Positions 8,917 to 17,361 of a DNA stretch of 64,000 bases are shown in pieces. The stretch comes from Bacteroidota bacterium (GTDB lineage: Bacteria; Bacteroidota; Bacteroidia; Bacteroidales; GCA-2711565), in the NCBI GenBank assembly GCA_018816945.1, contig JAHIVC010000099.1, forward strand, positions 378,554-442,553, written 5' to 3'. Position numbers and translations under genes: made by a program. Position 1 is the stretch's first letter; every line of letters starts with the position of its first letter. The notes beneath the pieces are model-generated. The model was given only the letters and a program-made list of their open reading frames with translations, was not told the DNA's origin and did not search any database.

Positions 8917-10524
8917 TTACATTCTGAAAACGCCAAATTTCTGATCGTCAAATGGCTTATTTAAAGACATGGAGATTCCCATTGCCAAAACTTTTCGGGT
9001 ATCAACAGGATCAATGATCCCATCATCCCATAAACGAGCCGTGCTATAGTATGCTGAACCTTCATGGTCGTATTTTTCGATAATACTATTTCGAAGTTCA
9101 TCAATTTCTTCTTGTGGCATTGTTTTACCCTTGGCTTCGTATTGATCCTTTTTAACGGTTATCAATACATTTGCAGCTTGTCGTCCACCCATTACCGAAA
9201 TTTTGGCATTTGGCCACATAAATAAAAGGTTGGGGCTGTATGCACGACCAGCCATTCCATAATTGCCTGCTCCGAAGGAACCTCCAAATATTACCGTGAA
9301 TTTAGGAACATTTGCATTTGCAACGGCATGTACCAGTTTTGCACCATCCTTGGCAATTCCTTTTCTTTCATAATCTTTACCAACAATAAATCCGGTAATG
9401 TTTTGAAGAAAAACCAATGGTATTTTACGGGCACAACACAATTCAATAAAATGCGCTCCTTTAAGTGCTGATTCGTTAAATAGGATTCCTTTATTGGCAA
9501 TAATACCAACCGGATAACCCATGATTTTCGCAAAACCGGTAACTAAAGAGGTACCGTATTTTGCTTTGAATTCGTGAAACTTACTTCCATCAACCATGCG
9601 CATGATGATTTCCAATGGATCTACCATTTTTCGTAAATCAATAGGTGCAATGCCATAAAGTTCTTTTGGATCGTAAAGAGGTTCTTCAATCGGACTTAGA
9701 TCAAGCTTTTGTTTGTCTTTTTTATCCAGATTTTGGAAAATATTTCGGCAAATTTGAATGGCATGAACATCATCGTCGGCCATGTGATCGGCAACACCCG
9801 AGTGGGTTGTATGAACTTCTGCTCCGCCTAATTCTTCGGGAGTTACCACTTCGCCGGTAGCAGCTTTCACCAATGGGGGTCCACCGAGGAAAATCGTACC
9901 TTGATTCTTGACAATAATTGTTTCATCGCTCATCGCAGGAACGTAAGCTCCTCCGGCTGTACATGAACCCATTACAATGGCAATTTGAGGGATGCCTTGT
10001 GCCGACATTTTTGCCTGGTTATAGAAAAAGCGTCCAAAATGTTCTTTGTCTGGAAATACGTTTGCTTGCTCAGGTAAAAATACCCCACCTGAATCTACCA
10101 TATAAACACAGGGAAGCTGGCTGTCCATTGCAATTTCCTGAGCCCTTAAATGTTTCTTGATACCTTCTTTGACATAAGTACCCCCTTTAACAGTGGCATC
10201 ATTCGCAATGATAACAGTTTCGCGACCATTAATTACACCAATACCGGTAATGATACCGGCAGATGGATGGCCATCGTCATACATTTTAAAAGCAGCCAGG
10301 GCAGAAAGTTCAAGAAATGGGGTATTGGGATCTATTAACTTGTCAATACGTTCTCTGGCTAATAATTTTCCACGCTCTTTATGTTTCTTAACTGTAGAGT
10401 CGCCACCACCTTTCTTAACCTGTTTATGGATCGCTTTGTATTCGCTAAGGAGCTTTAAAAAATCTTCTTTGTTTTTCTTAAACTCATCAGAGCTTGTGTC
10501 AATTTTAGTTTCTAGCTTAAACAC
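8917..10524 (-). CDS. mccB: Methylcrotonyl-CoA carboxylase, carboxyltransferase (beta) subunit
   Basis: The 535 residues have the two-domain crotonase-like layout of acyl-CoA carboxylase beta subunits. The N-domain shows [35 protein letters not shown] and [17 protein letters not shown]. The block [19 protein letters not shown] near residue 215 is a strong mark of 3-methylcrotonyl-CoA over propionyl-CoA carboxylases. The C-domain has the [14 protein letters not shown] and [12 protein letters not shown] stretches. It transfers the carboxyl group from biotin to 3-methylcrotonyl-CoA to make 3-methylglutaconyl-CoA. The start is a GTG at 10524; no ATG follows before conserved residues. It is the first gene of the minus-strand run. 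The expected alpha subunit, biotin carboxylase plus biotin domain, is missing nearby, and the only biotin carrier in sight is the fusion protein two genes downstream. Confidence 0.92.
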   Translation of the reverse strand: MFKLETKIDTSSDEFKKNKEDFLKLLSEYKAIHKQVKKGGGDSTVKKHKERGKLLARERIDKLIDPNTPFLELSALAAFKMYDDGHPSAGIITGIGVINGRETVIIANDATVKGGTYVKEGIKKHLRAQEIAMDSQLPCVYMVDSGGVFLPEQANVFPDKEHFGRFFYNQAKMSAQGIPQIAIVMGSCTAGGAYVPAMSDETIIVKNQGTIFLGGPPLVKAATGEVVTPEELGGAEVHTTHSGVADHMADDDVHAIQICRNIFQNLDKKDKQKLDLSPIEEPLYDPKELYGIAPIDLRKMVDPLEIIMRMVDGSKFHEFKAKYGTSLVTGFAKIMGYPVGIIANKGILFNESALKGAHFIELCCARKIPLVFLQNITGFIVGKDYERKGIAKDGAKLVHAVANANVPKFTVIFGGSFGAGNYGMAGRAYSPNLLFMWPNAKISVMGGRQAANVLITVKKDQYEAKGKTMPQEEIDELRNSIIEKYDHEGSAYYSTARLWDDGIIDPVDTRKVLAMGISMSLNKPFDDQKFGVFRM

Positions 10525-10597
10525 GTTTCAATTTTTTCGTTTGACTATATTTTCACTTCCAGGTATTGTATTTGTCAATTTTTTTGTATTTTTACTC

Positions 10598-10621
10598 GAG
10601 TTGTTAGCGGATTAACAACTC
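10598..10621. promoter_or_regulatory. Palindrome between divergent mccB and HMGL-like genes
   Basis: GAGTTGTTA and TAACAACTC form a perfect 9-base inverted repeat around a 6-base centre. CTTTTT follows on the plus side. It lies in the 261-base gap between two divergent catabolic genes, 73 bases before the mccB start and 165 before the other. It could be an operator for a dimeric repressor or a plus-strand terminator/attenuator. Nothing else was recognised in this gap. Confidence 0.45.
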
Positions 10622-10785
10622 TTTTTATACAAGATGCAAGTATAGTGAAAATTTTATTCAATTGAAAATAATCAGAAATCATACATATTAGTAAATATAG
10701 AAACATAATGTGTTCACAAAGGAAAAAATTACGCAGACATTAGCAAATGCAACGGATCAAATTATAAAACTTTAAAAATATTATT

Positions 10786-11796
10786 ATGAATTACCCCAAA
10801 AAAGTAACAATCGGTGATATAACAGTTAGGGATGGATTTCAACATGAAGAAATATTTATTCCAACTGAAGCAAAACTATGGGTTCTGGAACAATTAATGT
10901 TGGCCGGATTTAAGCATGTTGAAGCTACCAATCTTGGAAATCCGCATGGGATGCCTCAATTTAAAGATTCAGACACCCTATTGAAGTTGCTCTATAAAAG
11001 TAAAAAAGTTGCCCACCTCATTGATAAGGTTTCTGTAACCGCTATAACAATTAGGGAAAAAGCAATAGAACGCGCAATTCAAGCAAAAAAAGAGGGTTGG
11101 GGCCCTGATCGCGTTTTGGTCATGGTTTCAACAAGTGAATCACATCAACGTCAAAATTCCGGACTTAGCATTGAAGAATATTTTAAAATGTGCGAAGAAT
11201 GGATTCCGAAAGCGCATGATGCAGGGATTAAGGTAAACGGAACCGTTAGTACCATTTGGGGTTGCCCTATTGAAGGTCCGACCGAAATGTCGAAAGCTAT
11301 TGATTTTACCAAACGCTGGTTGGATATTGGAGCCAATGATGTTGAGCATGCCGATCATGATGGTTCCGCATCTCCCGACAGGGTTTACAGATATTATTCG
11401 ATGCTGTTGGATGCCATACCGAATCCTGAAAAACATATCGTTCATTTTCATCAAACAAGAGGTTGGGGATTGGCAAATGTATTGGCTGCACTTCAGGCCG
11501 GGATGACAAATTATGAAGCAACCATGGGAGGAATTGGCGGTCAGCCTGCGAATTTTGTAAGTGGAGTTCCGGTATCGGGTACCGGCAAATATTATTATAA
11601 GGACCCTTCAATAGTTGGTTTAGTTTCGATGGAAGACATGGTAGTTATGATGGATGAAATGGGTATTGATACTGGTTTGGATGTGGATAAAGTACTTGAA
11701 ATAGGTAGGATGGTTGAAAGAATTTGTGGAAGGCCATTGCGTTCGGAAGCTATTAAAAATGGAAGGATTCCAAAGGAACTCTCGGGAAGAAAATAA
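10786..11796 (+). CDS. HMG-CoA lyase-like aldolase/lyase lacking the signature cysteine
   Basis: This is a 336-residue TIM-barrel protein of the HMGL family (HMG-CoA lyase, homocitrate and isopropylmalate synthases). The barrel begins with TVRDGFQHEE (Arg15, metal-binding Asp16), and the metal-binding pair is H220-F-H222. The G-rich loop reads MGGIGGQPANF, so Gln253 stands where HMG-CoA lyases have the reactive cysteine. It is also about 35 residues longer than typical bacterial HMG-CoA lyases. These points suggest a related but different lyase or condensation reaction, possibly on another branched hydroxyacyl-CoA. It is divergent from mccB, 261 bases apart, and is followed by a strong terminator and then a canonical HMG-CoA lyase gene. 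Its role in leucine or another branched-chain pathway is inferred from neighbours only. Confidence 0.72.
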   Translation: MNYPKKVTIGDITVRDGFQHEEIFIPTEAKLWVLEQLMLAGFKHVEATNLGNPHGMPQFKDSDTLLKLLYKSKKVAHLIDKVSVTAITIREKAIERAIQAKKEGWGPDRVLVMVSTSESHQRQNSGLSIEEYFKMCEEWIPKAHDAGIKVNGTVSTIWGCPIEGPTEMSKAIDFTKRWLDIGANDVEHADHDGSASPDRVYRYYSMLLDAIPNPEKHIVHFHQTRGWGLANVLAALQAGMTNYEATMGGIGGQPANFVSGVPVSGTGKYYYKDPSIVGLVSMEDMVVMMDEMGIDTGLDVDKVLEIGRMVERICGRPLRSEAIKNGRIPKELSGRK

Positions 11797-11816
11797 ATTA
11801 GATTTACAATTAAAAG

Positions 11817-11852
11817 AAGGTGTTTCTCAGTATCTGAGCAAACACCTTTTTT
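11817..11852 (+). terminator. Rho-independent terminator after the HMGL-like gene
   Basis: AAGGTGTTTCTCAG and CTGAGCAAACACCTT pair with one bulged base around a TAT loop, and a run of six T follows at 11847-11852. It lies 20 bases after the stop and only 16 before the next start, so the second lyase gene is either read through or has a promoter inside this gap. Confidence 0.8.
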
Positions 11853-11867
11853 GTTTAGCTTTGATTG

Positions 11868-12713
11868 ATGATTAAAATAATCGAAACAGCAAGAGATGGA
11901 TTTCAGGGGTTGAAACCCTTTATTCCGACAGCAAAAAAAATTGAATATATCAATGCTTTGCTAAAGGTTGGATTTGATGCCATTGATGTTGGATCTTTCG
12001 TTTCTGAAAAAGCAGTTCCTCAAATGACAGATACTGCTCAAGTGATCAGAAATTTGGATTTGTCAAGTACCAAGTCAAAAATTATGGTTTTGGTGGGGAA
12101 TGAAAAAGGAGCCATAACAGCCGCTGGTTTCGAACAAATTGATCAGTTAATTTATCCATTTTCAATTTCAGAAACTTTCCTTAAAAAGAATATTAATGCA
12201 GATTTTAAGAAAGCAGAAAACGATTTGGACGAAATTGTAAATAATTGCAATAAGCATCATAAAGAATTGGTAGTTTATTTGACCATGGGTTTTGGAAACC
12301 CATATGGTGATCTTTGGAGTTTGGAAATTATTCACCAATGGATTGAGAGATTAATTGCGAAGGGAGTTAAAATAATCCCTTTGTCGGATATTACCGGAGA
12401 ATCAACCCCTCAAAAGATCAAAGAAGTTTATACCTCAATTATTCCGGCCTATCCCGATATTGAATTTGGATTTCATTTACATAGCAGTAAAGATACTTGG
12501 TTTGAGAAAGTAGATGCCGCTTATAATTCCGGTGTCGAGCGATTTGATACGGTTATTGGCGGAATAGGCGGTTGTCCGATGACGGGTTATGAACTACTTT
12601 CAAACCTGAATACCACCAATTTATATTCTTATTTCGAGGATAAAAATATCGAAACCCAGATAGATAAAGATCAATTTGAGTTTTGTGTCAAGATGATCAA
12701 AAGCTTATTTTAA
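11868..12713 (+). CDS. mvaB: Hydroxymethylglutaryl-CoA lyase
   Basis: With the ATG at 11868 (a TTG directly before it is not needed) the protein has 281 residues, close to the normal 300. The barrel start carries Arg9-Asp10 in TARDGFQG, the metal-binding HLH is in FGFHLHSSKD, and the G-rich signature GGIGGCPMTG has the catalytic Cys236. All are hallmarks of HMG-CoA lyase. The enzyme splits HMG-CoA to acetoacetate and acetyl-CoA, the last step of the pathway formed with MccB and the methylglutaconyl-CoA hydratase. The acetoacetate can be reactivated by the synthetase at 2389-4326. It faces a convergent MBL-fold gene across 111 bases with no clear hairpin. Compared with its upstream neighbour it is the one with an intact active site. 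Confidence 0.88.
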   Translation: MIKIIETARDGFQGLKPFIPTAKKIEYINALLKVGFDAIDVGSFVSEKAVPQMTDTAQVIRNLDLSSTKSKIMVLVGNEKGAITAAGFEQIDQLIYPFSISETFLKKNINADFKKAENDLDEIVNNCNKHHKELVVYLTMGFGNPYGDLWSLEIIHQWIERLIAKGVKIIPLSDITGESTPQKIKEVYTSIIPAYPDIEFGFHLHSSKDTWFEKVDAAYNSGVERFDTVIGGIGGCPMTGYELLSNLNTTNLYSYFEDKNIETQIDKDQFEFCVKMIKSLF

Positions 12714-12824
12714 TGTGAGTTTGATATAAGAAAACATTAAAATACAGTCTCCTATTTCATAAGCGTTTTTATAAATTAAGATATAAGACGTTAGACTTTA
12801 AATATTAGACAAAAATTCATAAAT

Positions 12825-13670
12825 TTAGTTGGCTACCAATTTATTTAATGTAAAGGTTTCTTTAACCTTCACTCCTTTTTCTGTCATTTCGATAGAGCAA
12901 CATTCATGATATAAATCATGCTCAAAAAACAGAATGACATCTTCTTCCAAAGCTTCTTTAAAAAAGCGTTCACGATCTTCAAGAGTAATTAAAGGTTTGG
13001 TATCGTAAGCCATAATCCAGGGCATTGGGATATGGGCTGTAGAAGGGAAGAGATCGGCAGTGTAAGCAATGGTTTTATCCCCAAATTTTATATGTGGAAT
13101 AATTTGACCCTGTGTATGTCCATTAAATATTTTGGCATAGATATTTGGTATTATTTCACCTTCTTTTTCTACAATATTTAATTGTCCGCTTTCTTTTATC
13201 GGTAGTATATTTTCTTTTAAGAAAGATGCTTTTTCCCTTCGATTTGGATTTGTTGCCCACTCATACTGTTCTTTGCTGACCCAATATTTTGCATTCTTGA
13301 AAGCAGGAACCAACTTACCTTTTTCATCGTATTTGATACTTCCGCCACAATGATCAAAATGAAGGTGGGTAAGCAGCATATCCGTGACATCATCAGTGGT
13401 GTAACCGTATTTATTTAAGGAAGTTTCAAGTGTTGCTTCGCCATTTAAATAATAATGTTTCAGGAAATTTTCGTCTTGTTTATCGCCAATTCCATTATCA
13501 ATTAAAATAACATGTTCTCCGTCATCAATTAGCAAACAACGCATGGCCCAATTGCAAAGATTATTTTCATCGGCAGGATAAAGTTTGTTCCACATTACCT
13601 TCGGAACCACACCAAACATGGCTCCTCCATCCAATTTTAAATTTCCGGTTTCAATAGCGTATAATTTCAT
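12825..13670 (-). CDS. MBL-fold metallo-hydrolase
   Basis: The 281 residues contain the full zinc site of the metallo-beta-lactamase fold. HLHFDHCGG lies near residue 100, a His in NGHTQGQ near residue 187, an Asp in YTADLFP near residue 213, and the closing His in FFEHD near residue 256. The N-terminal MKLYAIETGNLKLDGGAMFGVVP resembles lactonase-like members of the family. Family members hydrolyse esters, lactones or thioesters; the substrate here is not known. There is no signal peptide. It starts 4 bases after the stop of the ROK-family gene, so the two are very likely one operon. Acyl-homoserine lactonase activity is possible but unsupported. Confidence 0.82.
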   Translation of the reverse strand: MKLYAIETGNLKLDGGAMFGVVPKVMWNKLYPADENNLCNWAMRCLLIDDGEHVILIDNGIGDKQDENFLKHYYLNGEATLETSLNKYGYTTDDVTDMLLTHLHFDHCGGSIKYDEKGKLVPAFKNAKYWVSKEQYEWATNPNRREKASFLKENILPIKESGQLNIVEKEGEIIPNIYAKIFNGHTQGQIIPHIKFGDKTIAYTADLFPSTAHIPMPWIMAYDTKPLITLEDRERFFKEALEEDVILFFEHDLYHECCSIEMTEKGVKVKETFTLNKLVAN

Positions 13671-13674
13671 CTAT

Positions 13675-14790
13675 TTATTTTTTTATATTTTTAACTAATT
13701 GATTCAAGGCAAATGCATATGCTCCTATTGAAGTTGCTTTTGAGGTTCCTAATTTACTGATTCCAACGCCAATTTTTTTAATGGGGTCATAAATTTGTTC
13801 TTGTTTAGAGAAAGGTACTTTAATTTTTATTTCTGAATTTTCTAGAAATGCTTTCAGTTCTTCGGTAGATTCAAGATTAAATGCCCGTACTTCCATTCTG
13901 CTTAAACGATTAGAACTTAGGGTTATAAAATTGGAATTCATTTCATCAACCAATGATTGAATAAAGAGCGAATGAGCCCCAGATAAGCCACCACCTATTA
14001 CTATTAAACCATCAATCAAACTGGTGGCACTTGCTAAGGTATCACCTGCTACAACTGCTAATTCATGAAAAGCTTTTAAGGCTGCTTTTTGATTCCCATC
14101 AGATTGACCCATTCCAATTTTACATATGAGATCCGGTTCCGGAACCTGATGTATGGGTAAACCGGATTCTCTGGCATAAACCCGCTTAATCCCTCTGATT
14201 GTTAGGCTATCTTCTGCACTTGTTTCAGGATAAAGTTTATTCCGAAAGCGGTTTATTTCAGCACTTGCCGAGTTATCACCACAAAACAGAATCTCATTAT
14301 GAACGATCCCTGCACCGTATCCTGTTCCCAATGTTACTCCCAATAAATTATTAAATTTTCTAAAACTTCCTTGTTGCTTAAAAATGGAATTAATTTCTGG
14401 AAGCAGGCCAACCATCGACTCTCCCAATGCAAATAAATCGCCGTCATTATTAATATACACAGGAAGTTTGAATTCATTTTCAAGCATTGCCTTCAGTGCA
14501 ATCCCACCTCTGAATTCAGGAATATTTTGAAGGTCACCAATAATACCATTCTTGTAATCGGCAGGCCCCGGAAAACTGAAACTTATTGCAACAGCTTGAT
14601 GTTTTGTGTTTTCGTTTAGTTGTTGAAATCCATCAATCATTGTTACTAAAATTTCTTTAAGTTTCAAACCCTTAATTTGCCTACTGATAGGTTGACCAAG
14701 TCCTTTTCCGGATTGAATTGCAGAAAAAACAAAATTTGTACCTCCGGCATCAAGGGTAAGCACAATTCTTTCATCTTTGAAATAATCCAT
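13675..14790 (-). CDS. ROK-family sugar kinase-like protein
   Basis: Starting at the ATG at 14790 gives 371 residues beginning MDYFKDERIVLTLDAGGTNF; the longer form from 14847 would add an unlikely hydrophobic leader and reach toward an upstream terminator. Visible ASKHA motifs are the phosphate-1 loop LDAGGTNFVFS, the catalytic-Asp segment INNDGDLFALGE, the phosphate-2 loop GVTLGTGYGAGI and the adenosine motif VIGGGLSGA. The Cys-rich zinc motif of typical ROK kinases and repressors is absent, and there is no helix-turn-helix, so this is an enzyme-like member, perhaps a hexokinase/glucokinase. It forms an operon with the MBL-fold gene (4-base gap). Sugar specificity cannot be read from the sequence. 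Confidence 0.8.
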   Translation of the reverse strand: MDYFKDERIVLTLDAGGTNFVFSAIQSGKGLGQPISRQIKGLKLKEILVTMIDGFQQLNENTKHQAVAISFSFPGPADYKNGIIGDLQNIPEFRGGIALKAMLENEFKLPVYINNDGDLFALGESMVGLLPEINSIFKQQGSFRKFNNLLGVTLGTGYGAGIVHNEILFCGDNSASAEINRFRNKLYPETSAEDSLTIRGIKRVYARESGLPIHQVPEPDLICKIGMGQSDGNQKAALKAFHELAVVAGDTLASATSLIDGLIVIGGGLSGAHSLFIQSLVDEMNSNFITLSSNRLSRMEVRAFNLESTEELKAFLENSEIKIKVPFSKQEQIYDPIKKIGVGISKLGTSKATSIGAYAFALNQLVKNIKK

Positions 14791-14831
14791 ATGTTTTTTT
14801 AAATGAGACCTTAAAATTAGAAATAATTTAA

Positions 14832-14860
14832 TAAAAAGACCTGCCAAAAATTGGCAGGTC
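14832..14860 (-). terminator. Terminator of the lipoprotein gene
   Basis: GACCTGCCAA and TTGGCAGGTC form a perfect 10-base stem with an AAA loop at 14838-14860. On the minus strand the stem is followed by TTTTTATT. It ends the transcript of the gene at 14908-15453 and lies just upstream of the ROK-family start. Confidence 0.8.
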
Positions 14861-14907
14861 CGTTGGATGTGTTATATATATAGAAGTACGCCCTTTTATT
14901 TAAGGAC

Positions 14908-15453
14908 TTACTGTTGAGCATGTGTTCTTTTTTCTACTTTACGATACGTTGCCTTCATGCTAAAATATTCGTTCTCAGTTAAAACTACTTTCATGTCATC
15001 TGTCGAACTAATGATTTTATAGTTTGAATTTAGGGATTTAGATTTTAGATCAAGAAAAATATCAGGTCCGTAAGGGTTACATTCAAGTACAAAGTAGTTA
15101 TCCAATCCGTCCATTCCATCATAAAATCGCGATCCAGGTTCCCCATAATTAATCCATATTTCGTAGTCAACTTCCCAGGCATATTCAACCCAGCCATTTC
15201 TTGTTCCAACCATACCATCATAATAGAGGGTATAAATACCCGGGCGAATTCGGTAGTAGTCATCCCAATAAAAATTTGAAGGTATTGCATTGGTACCTGG
15301 ATCAATATAATCAGGTTCTGAGTCAGTCCAGCTTAGTGCAATAAAAGCTTTACCATCAAATCCGTCGTAACCCCAATACTCTTTTTGACATGAACTAAGA
15401 AAAAGCAGTAAAACCCCGGCAATAATTATTTTATATCCAGAGAGAAAATTCAT
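14908..15453 (-). CDS. Small lipoprotein of unknown function
   Basis: I do not recognise a family. With the ATG at 15453 the 181-residue protein opens with a lipoprotein signal: MNFLSGYK, a hydrophobic stretch IIIAGVLLLFL, then SSC with Cys22 as lipidation site. Starts at 15507 (ATG) or 15510 (GTG) would give an oddly long leader, so the shorter one is preferred. The mature part is rich in Tyr, Trp, Asp and Gly (KEYWGYDGFDG, YYDGMVG, YEIWINYGEPG). It looks like an exported beta-rich protein without repeats or catalytic motifs. It stands alone, with a terminator behind it and a 324-base gap in front. Attachment to the outer or inner membrane is inferred from the lipobox. Confidence 0.68.
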   Translation of the reverse strand: MNFLSGYKIIIAGVLLLFLSSCQKEYWGYDGFDGKAFIALSWTDSEPDYIDPGTNAIPSNFYWDDYYRIRPGIYTLYYDGMVGTRNGWVEYAWEVDYEIWINYGEPGSRFYDGMDGLDNYFVLECNPYGPDIFLDLKSKSLNSNYKIISSTDDMKVVLTENEYFSMKATYRKVEKRTHAQQ

Positions 15454-15510
15454 TGATTCACTTTCTTGGATTTTTTCATTTAGTTTTGAAAATATTGTCC
15501 TTTTCATCAC

Positions 15511-15834
15511 TTTTGTATTTAGATTAACAATTCCGCTTCCAATCAGAGTTATCCAAACAGCGTGCCAATTTTAAATATAATTAAATTAAATGTTTGGTAT
15601 AGATTTTGGATAATTATGAAAAAAAATCAATTTATTTTGACAATACTTAGAAATTGACATTTAATTATGTAATTTTAATATTCTGATTTACAGATAAATC
15701 ATATTATTAACGATCAAATCATTATTTATAGGTAGGGTTGAGTTTCAGTAAATCATCATTAATAAAGTTAGTAAAAAGTCAAAAAAAATAATTCATTTTA
15801 AATAAAGTAACAATCTCACCAAAACAATTAGAAA
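15511..15834. other. 324-base gap between divergent genes, no gene seen
   Basis: This strongly AT-rich gap lies between the lipoprotein gene and the first plug-domain gene. No open frame of note, RNA gene or hairpin terminator was seen. It must hold promoters for both directions. A TTGACA-N17-TTTAAT match at 15637-15665 exists, but Bacteroidota promoters follow a different consensus, so I do not call it. Confidence 0.5.
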
Positions 15835-15900
15835 ATGAAATTAAAAACAATCGTTATAATAGCTTTGTCACTATTGGTAGTTGAAGTATCTTTTGCTCAA
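15835..15900 (+). repeat. 66-base segment repeated exactly at 16603-16668
   Basis: The first 66 bases of the two plug-protein genes, encoding the whole signal peptide, are identical. The rest of the genes differ at a large share of positions. The ATTAGAAA sequence just before each start is also shared. Confidence 0.9.
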
Positions 15901-16542
15901 ACTAAAAAGCAGAAAAAAATTACCCTTAGTGGGTATGTTACTGATGGCAATAAAAAACCTTTATCAGGAGTGACAATTATTGTCGATGGAGTTACACTTA
16001 ATAAGTCCACCAATTCGAAAGGATTTTATAAAATTAATGTTAAGCCCGAAATAAAAACTTTGATGGTCTACACGATGTTAAACGGTGGATTGGAAGTTGA
16101 ATTTACCGGAAGGACAAAAATAAATTTTATATTGGAGCCAAATACATCAAATGAAGGAAAGTATATACCAAAAGATCAACTGGTTGACCTAGGGTATGGA
16201 AATGCACTAAAGAGCAACCTAGCATCTAGTTACGGGGTAATAGATGGCGAGAAATCGGACGATTTTAATTATAAAAACATATTTGATATGATTCAAGGTC
16301 AGGTTCCCGGTGTAGTTGTAAGTGGAAGTTCTGTTCTTATTAGGGGAACAAATTCAATTAATGGGGGTACGCAGCCACTTTTTGTCGTAGATGGTTCTGC
16401 GACCTATTCTATTGAGTATATCAATCCAAGGGATGTAAAATCAATCTCTATTATCAAAGGTCCTGCAACTGCAATCTATGGCGTTAAGGGTGCAAACGGA
16501 GTAATCCTGATAACAACCAAGAGCGGATCGATTAAAAAATAG
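15835..16542 (+). CDS. Exported SusC-like N-terminal protein: CarboxypepD_reg plus TonB plug, no barrel
   Basis: The 235 residues begin with a signal peptide ending near VSFA-Q (residue 21/22). Residues 30-100 are a carboxypeptidase-regulatory-like beta domain (SGYVTDGNKKPLSGVTIIV). Residues 140-235 are a plug domain with the SusC marks IQGQVPGVVV, VLIRGTNSINGG, PLFVVDG, INPRDVKSISIIKGP, AIYG and GANGVILITTKSG. Full SusC/RagA receptors carry a 22-strand barrel after this point; here the stop comes directly after the plug and no barrel sequence follows. It is therefore a free plug-like periplasmic protein or an old truncation kept in frame. A paralogue of the same length follows 60 bases downstream with the same signal-peptide DNA. 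Function unknown; a TonB or SusD partner is not visible. Confidence 0.8.
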   Translation: MKLKTIVIIALSLLVVEVSFAQTKKQKKITLSGYVTDGNKKPLSGVTIIVDGVTLNKSTNSKGFYKINVKPEIKTLMVYTMLNGGLEVEFTGRTKINFILEPNTSNEGKYIPKDQLVDLGYGNALKSNLASSYGVIDGEKSDDFNYKNIFDMIQGQVPGVVVSGSSVLIRGTNSINGGTQPLFVVDGSATYSIEYINPRDVKSISIIKGPATAIYGVKGANGVILITTKSGSIKK

Positions 16543-16602
16543 CACTCAATGTTAAAAGGGAAAATGAATAATAGTTTTTACCATATAAATAATTAGAAAA
16601 AA

Positions 16603-17310
16603 ATGAAATTAAAAACAATCGTTATAATAGCTTTGTCACTATTGGTAGTTGAAGTATCTTTTGCTCAAGAAAAAAAGAAGACAAAAAAAATATTAGTAAG
16701 TGGTTATGTAACCGATGTGTATGAAATGCCTCTTGAAGGGGTTTCAATTATTGTGGATGATGCGATATCTGATGTAATGACCAATAAAAAAGGGTTTTAT
16801 AAAATAAAAGTACAGCCGGATACAAAAACTATAATGGCATATTCGTTCAATCATGGTGGTATCGAGGTGAATTTTACCGGAAGAACTAAAATTAATTTTA
16901 TTTTATTAGCTGATTCGACAAATTCCAACTATGTTAGTTCAGAGGAAGGTAAAATGCTCGATTATGGATATGGTAAGGTTAGTAAGAAGCACAGTACTTC
17001 GAGTATAGCTAATGTTGAAGATAATGTGATAAAAGATAACACGTATACTGATATCTATGAAATGATAAAGGGTAAGGTTGCTGGTGTTGCCGTTACCGGA
17101 AAACAAATAACGATCAGAGGGATTTCTTCATTAACTGCCCAAGGAAATCCATTATTTGTTGTGAATGGGATGGAGACAAACTCTATCGATCATATTAATC
17201 CAAGAGATGTACAATCAATTTCTGTACTTAAAGGACCTTCTGCAGCCATATATGGCTCAAGAGGGAGTATGGGTGTAATCATTATTAATTTGAGAAGCGG
17301 TAATAAATAA
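16603..17310 (+). CDS. Second barrel-less CarboxypepD_reg/TonB-plug protein
   Basis: This protein is 235 residues, like its upstream paralogue, with the same 22-residue start. The regulatory-like domain (SGYVTDVYEMPLEGVSIIVDD) is followed by a plug (MIKGKVAGVAV, ITIRGISSLTAQG, PLFVVNG, INPRDVQSISVLKGPSAAIYG). It ends at IIINLRSGNK, again exactly where a barrel would begin. The mature parts of the two proteins are clearly homologous but only about half the residues agree. Two independent genes ending at the same boundary argue against a chance truncation and for a functional stand-alone module. It is probably co-transcribed with the first copy. What it binds is unknown. Confidence 0.8.
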   Translation: MKLKTIVIIALSLLVVEVSFAQEKKKTKKILVSGYVTDVYEMPLEGVSIIVDDAISDVMTNKKGFYKIKVQPDTKTIMAYSFNHGGIEVNFTGRTKINFILLADSTNSNYVSSEEGKMLDYGYGKVSKKHSTSSIANVEDNVIKDNTYTDIYEMIKGKVAGVAVTGKQITIRGISSLTAQGNPLFVVNGMETNSIDHINPRDVQSISVLKGPSAAIYGSRGSMGVIIINLRSGNK

Positions 17311-17361
17311 GACTTTAAATACTCAAATCTAATTTTCAAATTGGGCTATTTAATTCTTTCG

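Noticed and set aside
9291-9860. Long antisense open frames inside the carboxylase and synthetase genes
   Set aside because: They are shadows of strongly conserved genes on the other strand and have no motifs of their own.
15637-15665. TTGACA-N17-TTTAAT promoter
   Set aside because: The spacing is ideal for a proteobacterial promoter, but Bacteroidota primary promoters follow a different consensus; in AT-rich DNA this is weak evidence.
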